Positions 32,220 through 45,752 of a DNA stretch of 64,000 bases are shown here, in pieces. The position numbers and the translations under genes are program-made. Each line of letters starts with the position of its first letter. Position 1 is the stretch's first letter. This DNA is from Bedellia somnulentella (lineage: Eukaryota > Arthropoda > Insecta > Lepidoptera > Bedelliidae), in contig OY755177.1 of the NCBI GenBank assembly GCA_963576735.1, positions 12,834,001 to 12,898,000 on the forward strand, written 5' to 3'. Below the pieces are notes generated by a model. That model was not told where the DNA came from, did no database searches, and worked only from the letters and a program-made list of their open reading frames with translations.

Positions 32220-35200
32220 AGAAAGATAAACCTAAATATTTACTCACGCATTTTATTTTTTATTATCAATTAAAAAATATTAAATTATCAAAATAATAAT
32301 TTTGTAAGCATATTATTTGCCTTTAACTGACCTCCACTCCCTACTAATTCAGATGTATAATATTTTTGTAATACACAAATGTAATGATCAAAGTAATAGT
32401 ACAATTAAATAATGTATGTTTGTAAGACATCACTCGTGGGTACACTTTTCGATCTTGATCGTGTATTTTGACTATGTAATTGGCAAGCAAAGAATAAATA
32501 TTTTCTAACGCTATTTTAGTAATAGCCTAACTCGTACTTCTCCGAGTTGATCTTTTAAAAATGGCATTACTTCCACCGAAGTTCATTTCATCAAGAATAC
32601 AACGGCCTGATTAGCAAGTTGGAAACTCTGATCTCGAGCAAAAAAATTACTTTAGGGCTTTGAGATTGCGAGATATAAATATCATGGACGGCAAATTTAT
32701 TGTAACGCTACATTTTTACAGAGCCTTTGGTTGATTGAATTTTTCCATTATTCCTTTATAAAACTAAAGAGTTAATTAGTTTTGTGTCTCCACATTTTAC
32801 ATTTTATTTCACATCTAGATGTTATAATTATATTACGAAGGTTCTAATTATACAAAGGTTTGCGTTTTAGAAGAAGAAGTGCTTGTGAGTTTGCAGTTCG
32901 TGTGGCATAATTTCTTGTTGGAAATATTTTCATTGTTAAACATCACTGTACTTTGTACACTTACTAAATACGTTCTGAGTTTTAAGATCGCAGAAGCACA
33001 ATATATTCGTTATTTGTTAGAGTCTTCAATCTATATGACTTTACGAAGTGTTTAACATAACGTATTTATAGTACCTAATCGTGCCAAATAATATTTTGGT
33101 TTTAATATAGGAAAAAAACATACATTTATTTGGAACCATACCAGTTTTTTTAATTAAAAATTAAAGAAAAATGTATGTGAGGCTGCCTGTACTCAGTTGA
33201 TATATCTGATTGTCGCTCATCCAAGTTGTAGTTAGGTGTCATCAGTTGTGTCTTAGAATGTACTTAAAGATCAAATTGTATATTATAACTGAAGAAAATT
33301 AGTGTTGTGTGCAGTTATAAATGGAGCTTAGCCTAAGAGTGTTTCATGGTACATTCATACTAAATATATGTTTTAGTCTTGGCTTTGTAATTGAGCATTG
33401 ATGACATGTACATAAAATAAATAATAAAATTCTTTCAATCCATATTCCTCACATTTATCAGTCATGTTAGTCTCAGGTAAACATTCCAAAAAAAAAAAAA
33501 TAAGTTTTTAAAAATAAAATATTTTTGTGAGTTATGGAGTAATCCAATCAAAATCATTTTTTAAAAGCATGTTTCGCAGAAATGTGTCGTGTAAACCTTT
33601 TAGCAAACCTGGTCCAAACCGAACGGTGAGATGTCAGTATGGTTTATGACGCAATATGTTTCAGTACAAATTTCACTGACATTTTTCCAATAGAAATATA
33701 GAGATATGCGAACAGCAGTGGCCGCAACTACTTTTGAGAATTACAACGTAAATGTCATACTCATGAAAGGTATATTTCATAAGAGTATGCTAGTTCTTGT
33801 CCTATATGTGTATAGGGTAGCAGAAGTATTCTGATTCACGATACAGTCTGGCCTTGTGAAACTGGCATATTTTTAAGGACTACTTACGTCATTTCATTGT
33901 TCTGTGATACTTTTTGCGTAATTAGTAGCCAGAACCGATGATTGCTTTACGTGCCCTTTGAAGCACATAATCGTAATGTTAGGAGATTTACGATTGAATC
34001 TTAAAAACTCTAGAATGCGATGAAAAAAGGTTGAGCATAGTATTTTATGACATCAAAAACTACTTTCATATAGGTTTTTCTAACCTAATAAACCTTTATA
34101 ACATAAAAGTGACATATATTGGTTTATTAGGTGTTCTAAGTAATAATTCTTCTTCGGTAATGTTTTGTAAGTATATCAACTTGTATTTAACGCTAGCTTT
34201 AAATTCAGAATATTGCAATATTTTATACTGACGACTCATAAACACTAATATAATTTATAATTTTTTATGCTCTTTTACGTAAGATTCAATTTAAGTACCT
34301 ACAATTGTGAACATGAATGTTACAACAATTTATTTCCGATATCAAAAGACTATATAAAAATTGGTACTTTGATGTAGTCTGTAAATTGCTTAATTATTGT
34401 TAAACATCAACACAACGCACATGGGTTTCAAAGTAACTTAAGATTATTATTTCAAAAATACATGTAGATTTGTTTAATAAAAAAAATCTAAGTTGAAAAT
34501 CTAATAATATTCATGGACTCCCAAAATTATAAACGTTAATTGGCCACACCCATCTTAGTAAAACTAGAAATGAAAATTCAATTCTAATATAATAAGATAA
34601 GGTTAGAACTGGCGTGGCAGAGGAACACTGTGTGCACTACACGTGACCATTTTATGTTTGAATTAAAAGACTTATGATAGAACTTGATTAAACTTTTCAA
34701 CAAAAGTTAGCTCGGTCAAGAAATAATACAATCACCAGTTTTTGAGATTATTACATTTAGAAAAACCGAAACGAACCGAACCGCACCGCACCGCATCTTT
34801 GTATCTCATACAATCACTATTAAAACCATGGAATGCGATCTTCTGTAAAATAATAGTAATGGTGCACCTGATCAATCCCTATGCTGGCCTAAAATTAATA
34901 AAACGATACGTTGCCATTTTTTCCGTTGATATTTTGAAGTAAACATTCTAGTCCCAACAAACTGTTCTTATAATAGATGTTAATGAAATTGCGGCTCATG
35001 ATGCTGTGAAGTATTTTGAAACTAATATGTTTTGACTTGCACTAATAAGATTTTCCCTATTACGATAATATCTGAGCAAACTTAATATGATGAACGCAAA
35101 TTAGATTCGACTAAAACGTATCATACTATTTATAGACTCCATCTTTGGGATAAGCCTTGGTCAGATCTAAATCATAAGGGATATAGTTAGTCGTATTACA
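32220..35200. other. Long AT-rich stretch without recognised gene
   Basis: There are only short chance frames. A run of ACCGA/ACCGC repeats lies at 34763-34796. Positions 33572-33618 have acceptor- and donor-like borders (TTTCGCAG|, CG|GTGAGA), but the frames between are too short to call. Confidence 0.45.
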
Positions 35201-35202
35201 TC

Positions 35203-35395
35203 GCCGTGTAGTGCTGGCTAAGAATATCACTACAACCCTCTATCTACGGGTGTCGTAAGAGTAATTTTTATGTGGTTTTGAGGCGATGCGGCTCGAGACT
35301 CAGCACCAACGATATTTTATTTCTACCCTCTTGTCCCCTATCAACTTCCGAATGTGACTGAGGATTTTCTAGCTCTTCAGCCTACCCTATGTATA
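35203..35395 (+). mobile_element. SINE-A copy, second subfamily
   Basis: GCCGTGTAGTGCTGGCTAAG, CACGGGTGTCGTAAGAG-like and AATGTGACTGAGGA blocks place this with the copies at 42.15 and 62.33 kb as a distinct SINE-A subfamily. Confidence 0.75.
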
Positions 35396-35399
35396 TACA

Positions 35400-37080
35400 C
35401 ATTTTGTATATTTTCGACGACAAATTTACACAAGCTAACACTAACGCCATAGATTTCCTTAAAAATACAGAGAGTTTAGTGATCATCTCTTTGCAATTTA
35501 AAAGCAAAGCTGTACTGATTTTTCTACGCTCAAAGACACAATGCCACATACGTTCTTGATGTATATTCTCAAAGGGGTGGTAGACGTTTTAATTTTTCTT
35601 AATAATACGTTACATTATTTATTTATATATAAATCAGGTCAGGATTATGTATTTATCTGCAATAAATTCAATGTACAACTTCTTTAGAGACGAGTTGATA
35701 AAAGTTTCCTGCAATACATGCTAGGATTGGGAGCTTTATGCACTCTTAGTTAAAAATTCAAAATTAAAACCATCTTTTCAGCTTCTAGGAAATGTGGTAA
35801 GTCAAACTTGCTTGGAATTTTGCTCTATAAGGATATTTTTGGCCTAGCGTAACTATAGTTAAATCATCACTTACATCACTAGCATCCATTTTTTATTAGG
35901 TAGATAACGTGGTTTTCAATTGGCTTTCCTTAAGAGTTAGGGCATACTAATAATATTGAGGTAATTAAGAATTAATTCTTAGAATTTCGTTAGCAAGGAA
36001 TAGTTAGTAGGTAATGAAACAACCGATGCATGCATTGCGATAACCTGAAAATTGCGTCACCAGTTAATCTCATTAGCAGCATTAGATTCCGAGCTGCCTT
36101 GTGCATCATGTAGTGATTACGAGAGCGACTAGATTAGTGCTATGTTAAACAGTGTCGTTGTAAAATATCAATGATATAACATACAACTTTTGCAGTGGCG
36201 AAATAAAAATATGCTGATGTTAACATGAGCGAGTAGGTTTGTGATTTACCATACAAATTTTGTAGCGACTTTATAAATATATGCTGATATATAGTTTACT
36301 ACAGCTTTATATTTCTTAAATATGTCGAAGCCATAGAATTAAAGTTTTATTTTTCCAATGTTCTTATATCAAGTTTATGTATTTTAATCTTTGAGAAAGT
36401 TAATAGAGAAGCTGAAAATACACTAAACGTATGAGTACTGAAAGTAAGAAATAGGATTCAATAACGCCATCATTGCAGATTTTTTTTATTTATTATATTT
36501 TAATAGAAATTTAAAAATGCTATGGATATTACGGCATTACTATACTTCTATATAATTATCAAGCTGACTTTGGCTTGGAGCAATACTCATTTTGACTATT
36601 TATGACGCATAAACATAATACTTATTAGATGTATAGATTTATATTCTGAGCTCAGGTACATACGTACTTATTATATACGGGCCACCTACTATACTAAAAA
36701 CATATAGTTTTTTATCCTATCCCTTAAATCATATTCCTAAATATATTTTCACATAGTAAAAACTATGCGACAATAGTTATTCGTTCTATTGTAACGGTAA
36801 AAGGCCTATAAAATAAGATTTTATGCTACCAATTTAAGTATATAATTTATTGTAAATCATAGTTACCTCAAAACAAAGCAATTGCTTACAATATTCTCTA
36901 TTGGTTCGCAAACGAGAACAAAGTTGTGCGGTTTGTTTATATTAAGAGTCCGATACAAACAATGTGTAATACAATTTATTGGTCAATATAATAAGCTGGT
37001 TTCGGTTCGGGCTTGGCAGTATTCAGTAACCTTTGATGCGGACACTATACTGAAGAATACAGGATTGTATAACTATAAAT
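35400..37080. other. Stretch without recognised gene
   Basis: No supported feature is seen. Confidence 0.45.
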
Positions 37081-37084
37081 ACAC

Positions 37085-37235
37085 ACATACGTATACCTAC
37101 GGTCTTTAATTCCAAAAAGGGGTAGCCAAAGCTGCAGAGCTAGAAACTCCTATGTCAGATTTGGAAGTTGATAGGGGACAAGATGGTAGAAATCGTTGGT
37201 GATGGGTCTCCAACCGCATCGTCCACTAACAACTT
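37085..37235 (-). repeat. SINE-A 3' part, degenerate
   Basis: CATACGTATACCTACGG, AAAAAGGGGTAGCCAAAGCT and ATGGGTCTCCAACCGCATCG are SINE-A blocks in minus orientation; the head is missing. Confidence 0.65.
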
Positions 37236-37239
37236 TATC

Positions 37240-38090
37240 ACCACTTAAAAACCACATATTTGTAACATTTTTTAGGCAGTTAAAATTGGGATTGTGTTTT
37301 GTTTATTTCTATTATTAATTAAACACTGTTTTCAATAAATATATGCTGGAGCTCAGTAAGATACGAAAAGCATAATTACTTTGATAAATCAACATCTTTG
37401 TTTTTACCCGTTAGTATGTATATGTAGAAAAAAGTATTTTACTTAATCTTTATTACAGAAAATTATCTTAATACAAAAGTTTTTAATTAACTATAACTAA
37501 GTATCACATTAACTAACAACATAACACGAAAGTAATTGATTACAAGTTGATTCAATCACACGTTTCATGAAGCAAACAAAATGTCCTTCATTTTCAGAGT
37601 TATTTGATATAATAACGACCACAGAAAGATTAACTAAGCCAGAACCTATTTATAACATTAGTATGATTAAAGCAATTGTACTTCGTTTTTATTCAACTAT
37701 AAGAAAGATGCAATGCTCCACTAAGAAAAAGCATATTTATAAAATGCTCTCAACTTAAATGGATCCCGGTATAGGAAAATTAATAGCATTTATATTGTAG
37801 CTTTTAGTTTTGTAGTATTAAGCAAAATGTATGTGTCTTTGTAGATGGGAATATTATAAATTCATAGGAAAGGTGATGAAATTTGTCAGGTGGTGGGTTC
37901 TTTCTGCTAATGTTATTTTAATTTCTGACTTTGCTTCATTAAAAAATGAAATAAAAAAGAATGATATAATAGTGACTCATGGATTTTATGAACCTTGGGT
38001 GTTAGTTTCATTATACATAATTACAATGTCTTTAAATCCATACCTTTTTAAGAGAGCATAATCAGCAAGGATTAAACAGAATGAAAAATA
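37240..38090. other. Stretch with two small unassigned frames
   Basis: Frames at 37567-37758 and 37831-38061 (63 and 76 codons) show no recognisable domain or splice context, so I do not call genes. Confidence 0.4.
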
Positions 38091-38165
38091 ATTTAAATCT
38101 TTTTGTTCATGAAAACCTTATGTGGGGACTAATAAATAAATAATATTATTTATTTATTAGAACGA
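38090..38165. repeat. Fragment of the tRNA-unit flank block A
   Basis: AAATCTTTTTGTTCATGAAA, CTTATGTGGGGAC and CTAATAAATAAATAA repeat the block that borders the tRNA-like units, without the tRNA-like part. Confidence 0.65.
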
Positions 38166-38204
38166 AAAATGTAAGGTAGCAAAAGACAAATAAATAACGA
38201 CCGC

Positions 38205-38365
38205 GGAAAACACTTCAAGACTAGATAGAAAATATTTTAATAAAATCGGGGCAACTATTTCAAACCAATAAAAGAGCATTTATGAAAACAATTATAACTT
38301 TTGAGAGAAACAAGTGAAGTTTAACAGGATCTAACTGGGTGGCAATCGATAGTCACCGCCTTTTT
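38205..38365 (+). repeat. RTE 3' fragment, strongly degenerate
   Basis: AAAAGAGCATTTATGAAAAC and GGTGGCAATCGATAGTCACC resemble the RTE coding end and 3' UTR. Confidence 0.4.
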
Positions 38366-38415
38366 TAATGTTTTTTTTTATAATTTACAAAAAAATACGA
38401 TATCATGTGATATAC

Positions 38416-38548
38416 TTAAACTAAGTAGTTTGATATCATAGGGTGGTTTGCATTTCGCTAGTATAAAACGAATACAGCCCTGTAATAAGGGTGGTTCACA
38501 GTCGACTGGTGGATCTATTCCACTCCACCGGCCAGCTATTGTCCGCGA
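38416..38548 (-). CDS. Candidate exon with CCP/sushi-like sequence
   Basis: On the minus strand an acceptor (ACAACCTCATTACAG|, AG at 38550-38549) is followed in phase 0 by a GC-richer frame beginning SRTIAGRWSGIDPPVDCEPP. The G.WSG..P.C pattern is the usual end of a complement-control (sushi) repeat. Such repeats occur in secreted and membrane adhesion proteins, where they bind other extracellular proteins. The frame stays open to 38378. A possible donor (TTTAA|GTATAT) would end the exon at 38416, but the 3' border is uncertain. Only half a repeat is encoded, so neighbouring exons must supply the rest, and none was identified. The gene is not named. Confidence 0.4.
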
Positions 38549-39124
38549 CTGTAATGAGGTTGTATAGATTAATTTAACCTCATTATGTGTACTCTTACAT
38601 GACCTCATAACTAAATAGAAGTTTTAGCTGCAAATGCACTTACTTAACTTTCTGAGACAATAGTTTAATGGTTTAATGTTGGTTTAATGAAAGTTAACAT
38701 CACTTTTAAGCCTTTTTCACTTCATGAAAGAATTTGGTTAAGTTTTCAAAGTAAAAAGAAGCTTAGAATAAAAAAGAGGATAATTCATAAATTTATAGAA
38801 ATTTCGTAGAAATAATAACGAGTGTGACTAATTCAATAAGAGTTTTTAATAAATAGTAATAATAAAGCCCATTATCGATAATTACACTTTATCCCAATTT
38901 CACAAAAGAATGAAAAAGCTGCTGTCTTAGAAACTTTTAATGCATTACGTGAAAAAATGGCGAATAAATATTTTTATTAAATGATTATTGAGAGCCAATA
39001 AGCAATCTTAAACTAATTATAACTTCAAAGTTCAAGATCCTTACTTTGAAGATCGAAGTTCATACAACGTAGATTTATATAGGATAAATACATAAAATTT
39101 TATCTTCACTTAATATTATAACAT

Positions 39125-39484
39125 ACCATAACATAAACGTTCACGCCGAACATCTCCGAAGGGGTTGGCAGAGGTACTAATACTTCTGAACAACACGTCA
39201 TGACTTGGTCACCTGGTGTTCAGAGTACCCACGTTATGCAAGGACACTGTACTCACGTGATAGGGGGCAGGCCTATCGCCGTTTTGTATGAATACACTGT
39301 CACATGACAAAGTACAACTTAGCAATGAGGTTTCCTCACGATGTTTTCCCTCACCGTTGACAACCAAGACAAATTAACCACACATATTTCTTTCGAATAT
39401 ACAAATTGGTGTAGGCCCGACCCGGGATTTGAACACTAGTCGTTTGCACGATAACCGGTGTTCTACCCATTGAGCTATCACGGT
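39125..39484 (-). mobile_element. SINE-B copy, near full length
   Basis: Tail CATAACATAAACGTTCACGC at about 39125, conserved body, tRNA-like head ending GAGCTATCACGGTTG at 39484. Confidence 0.85.
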
Positions 39485-39677
39485 TGTCTTACTATTAAAA
39501 GAGAAAATATTATTTTATGTACTAGCGGCCATCCTGTTTATCACCCCCTTAAAATATGTTTTATGGAATCCAAGGTTCAAATCTTCGAATTCAAATTGCA
39601 GCCATTCCTTTGTTCTTTCCCGGTACTCAAACTTTTTTTATACACGATATTAACTCGACGATATAAATAAATATTAG

Positions 39678-39740
39678 AAGTCTCTGCCTGCCCCAATGGG
39701 AACTAATGGCGTGAGTATATGTATGTTTGTATGCATATAT
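39678..39740 (+). repeat. RTE 3'-terminal snippet
   Basis: GTCTCTGCCTGCCCCAATGG and GGCGTGAGTATATGTATG match the extreme RTE 3' end. Confidence 0.7.
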
Positions 39741-40000
39741 AATATATATACTATATGTGATATCCACAAACCAACTGCTGGACACTTCTCGGCCTTGTCG
39801 GCGACTGAAGAGGAAAAAGGTTTTGTGATAAAGAGTTTTAGAGGCAATTATTTTCTGCCACACTCTAAACGCCAAGAAAATTCACAAAAATCATCCGCTT
39901 TTGGTTCGTCGATTGAATGCAGATTTAAAGCACAAAGCATTGACTGCTATGAATCGAAGTCTGGAATAAAATGTAACTTTTTTATTATTATTTATTATTT

Positions 40001-40195
40001 GCTGTGTAGTGCCGGCTTAGGATAGCACTACCCCATTTCTTCCGGTGGGTGTACGTAAGAGGCAACTAACGGTATTGGGGCTTTCAAGTGATTTTTGGGC
40101 GACGCGGTTGGAGACCTATCACCGACAACCTTTAAATAACCATCTTTTCCTTACGCAACTTTCAAAAAAGGATAACGAATTTCTAATTACCTACG
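40001..40195 (+). mobile_element. SINE-A copy, 3' truncated
   Basis: GCTGTGTAGTGCCGGCTTAG to GAATTTCTAATTACC; the tail is absent. Confidence 0.8.
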
Positions 40196-40204
40196 ATATG
40201 CTCG

Positions 40205-40440
40205 CTTGAATAGAACTTAAACAGCTCTTTCCGTGGGTGACTCCCTCTTAGGTCTATAGGACTTAGGGTATTGGGGCGTTACAAGTGATTGTTAGACGAT
40301 ACGGTTGGATACCCATCACCAACAACCTTTGTTTTACAATTCTTTTTGCACAAAAGTGACAATAAAAATCCTATTAAAAAGATCAGGCTATCCCAAATAT
40401 CTGTGAGCCGCGTACAGCCGTGAGTCTATTTATGTATATG
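40205..40440 (+). repeat. SINE-A copy, degenerate
   Basis: TCTTTCCGTGGGTGACTC, TAGGGTATTGGGGCG and ACGGTTGGATACCCATCACC follow the SINE-A order; the copy ends near CCGTGAGTCTATTTATG. Confidence 0.65.
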
Positions 40441-40484
40441 ACGAAATGCGTCACAAATTCATACGTATAAGAATGCTGTAACAT

Positions 40485-40600
40485 ATTCCGGTCGCGGTTG
40501 CATCCAGCAGTCGGTCTCCACGGTATGTGGACGTTGATGCGGCATCACAAACGTATGGCTCGGAATATTTGACCTCTTCGCATAACATTGTACAAATATT
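40485..40600. other. GC-rich island, open on both strands
   Basis: About 90 bp (ATTCCGGTCGCGGTTGCATC ... GGCTCGGAATATTTGACC) are clearly GC-richer than the surroundings. A minus-strand 45-codon frame (MLCEEVKYSEPYVC...) and a plus-strand frame are both open. It could be an exon or a fragment of a dispersed element. Confidence 0.3.
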
Positions 40601-40639
40601 TCATGTACCGAATCCGACTGAATCTTTTTAAAACAATGT

Positions 40640-42130
40640 GCTTAGAATGGGATGTATAATCTCAATGATAAGAAAACCAGCTGCAGCTATTTTCCCAGTT
40701 TCATCAGGGCTATAAGACATATACAAGGGTAGCCAGGACTACAATATTATTTATTTTTCACCAACTTTTCAAAGCGGAACAGATAGTCATACACTGTAAA
40801 GCCTGAGATCCCTTAGTATTTTAATTTGACATTAGAAAAATTTGGATAGTTATTGTTAGAAAACTTCGCGGCAGCAAAAAAAAATAACGAATTTGTTTAA
40901 AATAGTGACTAATCAAAATACAATATGTTTAAATATAAGCATATATACACAAAGTAAGGTCATACAGCACGGAACAATATTTCTTAGCTAATGTGGATAA
41001 ATAATTATAAAATCAGATTAGATTTAACCTTCGCCTCCCTTTTGCTATCTCACTTCATTTAAATTGCGATTGGTTTACATTAAAAACAAACTATTTTTTA
41101 TTTTATAAAAGTATCCTTCTATGCTTCTTAATTGATATTCTGGTTAAGCTTCAATCTCACTCGTTTGTGAACAACTTCAGAGCTATTCAAAGTGCTTCTG
41201 AGAAATAGTTGAAAGTCTTTCGTTTCAAAGAAAATTACGGGAACCTTTTGAAAAGAAAATTAAGACATTTGAATCTTTTATTATCATTTTTTAAATGATG
41301 TATTTTTAGCGTATGCTCAAACTAACACTATTAGTATCTATCCATGGTAATCAAATATTTGAAATAGCAAGGGAATAACTTTGTAAGGCCTTTAGAAAAT
41401 GATTGATGATGAATTAAAATAATCATCGTTTACGTAAAACCCGTGTAAATGATTTTGGTTATTGTGCTTAGTAAAATATATTTGTTTTTTTTTTATTATT
41501 ATTAAGTCGATTTACTCAAAACACTATTTTTATGCGACAATTTACTTGATATCAGAGATAGATGTATAAATCAATTATATTTTTACATATATCGTATATA
41601 ATAAAACTAGAATTATTCTCAAAATGTGTAAAACTTACTTAATTCTGCCTTAAATTATTGATATGAAACAATTACTCACACAAGAATTCTTCTAAAATCT
41701 ATTAGTCAAAACCGCCTCCGCTTTACTTTCAATACGTACTTATTCATTGGAATATCTATTGTTCCGTAGTTCAAATATCAAGTCTCGATAACAGTGGCAG
41801 AATCCTTTCACATTAATCTTGTTGGTATTTGGGTCGTCACTTTCTAACCGAAATAAGCGACTACTGTAACCCCATTATTCAAACTAAACTGAAGAAAAAC
41901 ATTAACAAAGGATCGTTTGTTCGTATTAATATTAATGTCTTTAGTAGGTTCTTAGTTCTTCATCTTACATTTGTAGCAATAAATATGTCTAGACAGGGAA
42001 ACTTTCTGAATGCATGGCCTGAATGCGAATGACTGGAATATAAACCTGCAAAGATATATACTTGCACAATAATTATATTGTCCTTAATACAAATGATATG
42101 ATACTATATTCATAGGGCATACTTATACTC
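40640..42130. other. Stretch without recognised gene
   Basis: No supported feature is seen. Confidence 0.45.
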
Positions 42131-42149
42131 GTATGCATGTAAGTATACC

Positions 42150-42380
42150 ATGTAGTGCTGGTTTAGAATGTCACTACCCCTTTCTACTCATGGGGTTGTA
42201 AGAGGCGACTTAGGGTATGTGGCTTCTTTAAGTGGTTTTTGTGCGATGCAGACCCATCACCACCAACGATACTTTATTTACGCCATCAACTTTCAAATGT
42301 GGCTGAGGAGTTTCTAGCTCTGAAGCTTTGGGTACCCCTTTTTGGGATCTATGGCAGTGAATAAATGTATGTTTGTATTT
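42150..42380 (+). mobile_element. SINE-A copy, second subfamily
   Basis: CATGTAGTGCTGGTTTAGAA, GAGGCGACTTAGGGTAT and AAATGTGGCTGAGGAG, ending in AATAAATGTATGTTTG. Confidence 0.75.
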
Positions 42381-42639
42381 GTAAGTATGATAATATCAAA
42401 ATATATAGAGCCATTCAAATGACAACTATAAAAAAGCAGCTGACATTTTCTAAATAAAAGAGTAAGACGCAAAAATGTCACGTAAACGCTCTGCTCTTAA
42501 TATCGCAACAAAAGAGAACGCGACATCTCTGAAGCGTCTAATAGAAATAATGTTAGCAAGTGAAATTGTTTGCCAGCTCTATTTTAGAGAATTATATAAG
42601 TTTCCAAAAGCAATTAATTTTCTCAACTCTGTGAACTCA

Positions 42640-42968
42640 AAGTTTACGCCATAGATATCCGAATAGGTGGCAGAGGTACTAATACTTCTGAATATCGTAT
42701 GGTCACCTCGTGTTAAGACTGCCCACATTTTTCTCGGATGAAAAATCTGTCTCTTTTATACGAATACATTCCCTGTCGGTCATGTAGTTTTCTAACGATA
42801 TTTTCCCTTAACGTTAACAACGTTGATAAAAATACTTTAATACATTTAAACACTTTTACTACATGTGACTATAAAAAAGACAAATTGATGTAGGGCCAAC
42901 TAAGGAATAAGAACTCACATCTCCGACATGAAAAGCGCTGGTGCTCTCACTGAGCTATTAAGCTTTTT
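42640..42968 (-). mobile_element. SINE-B copy, strongly diverged
   Basis: Blocks GGTGGCAGAGGTACTAATAC, TTTTCCCTTAACGTTAACAA and a tRNA-like end are recognisable. Confidence 0.65.
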
Positions 42969-43079
42969 AATGTCAAAACAAAGCCAGGTGTTGAAAATGG
43001 AGTGAATAAAAGTGCAAATCTTAAATAGTTATAGGTCAAAAATCTATTAAAACTGATGAAATTAAAATATGCATGTATA

Positions 43080-43250
43080 TATAACATAACATAACATAAA
43101 CGTTCATGCCGTTTATCCCCGAAGGGGTGGGCAGAGGTACAAATACTTCTGAACTAACATGGCAGCGCCATCTAGTGTCCAGAGTAGGTACCCACGTTTT
43201 GCTTAGACAGTGTACTCACGTGATAGGGGGCAGGCCTATCGCCGGTATGT
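43080..43250 (-). mobile_element. SINE-B copy, 5' truncated
   Basis: The tail ATAACATAACATAACATAAA begins at about 43081 and the body is well conserved up to CAGGCCTATCGCCGG (43245), where the copy stops. Confidence 0.8.
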
Positions 43251-43554
43251 ATATACTATTGCTATATTAAACCTTGGCTGTTATATAGACATATATCGAT
43301 TCAAGTTCAGGAAGCAATCTCTTAATACAAAAACAACACACCCCTCAATATCTTGTCAAAAGCCATAACCTTAGTTTAATCATCATATTTATATTCTTAT
43401 TATATTATAATTTATTAACTTTATTCATGTATATTCGCCTTGCCCATACAACTTAAATGTGTATACTAACAAAACTGTGATAGGATTGCCGCGTAACACA
43501 ATTTGACGTAGTGCACAAAGCAAGTTTAATTTAGTGTCTATATCGTTGAATTTA

Positions 43555-43790
43555 GTACATACATACACTCACGGCTGTTAATAAGAGAGAGGCAGCCAGA
43601 GCTATGAAATTGAAATTCCTCAGTTTTGGAAGTTAAGTGGGGAAATGATTGTAAATAAAGGTAGTTGTTTTCCAACCGCATCGGCAAACTATCACTTAAA
43701 AAGCCCCAATACACTAAGTCGACTCTTACGACACCCACGGGAAGATATCGGTTAGTGCTATTCTAAGCCGATACTACACAGCTATCGAGT
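43555..43790 (-). mobile_element. SINE-A copy
   Basis: TACATACATACACTCACGGC to CTAAGCCGATACTACACAGC; near full length with internal changes. Confidence 0.8.
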
Positions 43791-43799
43791 TTAGTAGTT

Positions 43800-45740
43800 T
43801 TCTTAAAACTACACTGGTACTAAACGCCGAGTTGTTTTTCTATTGCGTAGTATATTTTTTGATAAAACTTGAAGGAAACCTCTTCTCTAAATTACTGTAC
43901 CTTTTTCCTTCATTCATTTGTGTCTTATGTCGTTCGTTTTGGTCAGCCATTTCTCCAACTTGGGATGAAAATAACACAATTTTTTTACAAAGATGTTTTT
44001 ATTAAACTTTTTCTGTAAAATAGATCAATTAAACGTGACATTTACAACAAACAACTATAAAATTCTCTGTATTTTATCCTAACATTAATAAATAGGTCTT
44101 GCGATGTCTTTGGGATTAATTTATACAGATGAATGACAACTCCCGATCGTTACAAATCACCGTATTTTAGTAAACCTTTCTTTGTAACTAAACTAAATAA
44201 ATTAAAACAATTATGAAGGATATTTCATTTATGGCAAATTTTAAAACATTGCATTATATCGTCACCATTTGTAGTAATATAGGTGTAAAAAACATTTGAT
44301 TCTGTTTTCTAAAATACGGCCACGTTAATCAATCACAAAATAATATAAAGTTTTACGTATCATATATGATCGACAAAACTCTTGTGATATTATAAGAACA
44401 TACATTAAAATCTACATTTAAAATACTAAACATTGTCACATTTAACACTTAATATTTCTTTTACATATTTCACCACATATACATTGCGAATTAACCCGAA
44501 ATACTAAATATATACTTTTTATATTAGTATTATTTATAGGATGTTGTCATATTTTGAAGCTCTATCCTAAGACGTAAAACGTAGTAAAATATAATGGAAA
44601 ACATAAAAACTATGGGCAAGAATTACATAGTGAGAGTCGTCTCACCCATGAAATAAGCAAAAATATGTATTTGTAAGAATATGAAATATTGCAACTATAA
44701 CTATCTTTACAATTCATACTGTGGCCTTGACATATGACAGGAAAATGTTACTTATGTCAGTCGTCGCATTTACATATGCCAAAATCTAAACTAAAGCAGT
44801 AAAATAAATGCAATCAGTCCGGATAGTTCAAGCCAACGAAGTACACCATCAGTTAGCAAATCAACAATAGTATTAATGAATGAATAACGAATTGACTGTT
44901 CATGTGAAGAGATTGCTACTAACATCGACATATTTTCACGCGATAGTGATGGTGTTAAAATAAGCCTGTAATATAATGAAGAGCAAAATTTTGTCTTAAA
45001 TATGCGGTTTTGTCGATTTATTAGCTTTTATTATTTATTTATTCAATTTTAATATATGGTGCTATTTTATGCTATATTATAACTTATAACACATAAGCCA
45101 AATATAACTTCAAAGTTGTTTTGATAACTATACACAATATCGCAAAACTTTTAAAGATTACAAACATTTAAGAAAAATTAACAACTAGATTTACGACAAT
45201 AGTTAGTCAAATGTGCTCTAAATAGTGCTCTTTCCAATCAATGAATAAATTTCTTTCTTTTTTTTTCTAAATAATGTATTGAAAAACTGCAAAAGATTCT
45301 TCATTTCAAAATGTAATGTACTAAAACAAGTTGAACCATTCCATGCATACCTTTCAAGATGTTCTCTAATTTAATTATAACACCAAAGCACTGCTCACTT
45401 GTACTGCTTTTGTACGTTACATCTAACAAATGTGTTTCTAGACTTTAACTAAACGGAATATTAAACGGGACGCATTTTCTAGAAAATCTATTTAATTTAC
45501 AAACAAACAATTTTATATCACAGTAAATTTTTATTCTAAATGAATAAGGTCAATTTTCTTATGCAGTATAAACATTGTCTCAATGATATAAGTGAGAACC
45601 AACCTCACCTTTGATAAGTTTTTGTGACTTATAGCTTTAATGACAAACTGACTGTTTTTAAATATGTTTAAGTATCTATAATCTTTATATATTCTTGAAA
45701 CATGTCCAGGCTAAAATACGAAGGAAACCTAAAAAATATC
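43800..45740. other. AT-rich stretch without recognised gene
   Basis: On the minus strand AATAAAAACA near 44000 could serve as a polyadenylation signal for the gene whose terminal exon is at 48.7-49.0 kb, which would make 44.0-48.7 kb a very long 3' UTR. This is speculation. Confidence 0.25.
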
Positions 45741-45752
45741 GTTACATGTCTC

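Noticed and set aside
33572..33618. Possible short plus-strand exon
   Set aside because: The borders look like splice sites, but the region is too short and no frame is convincing.
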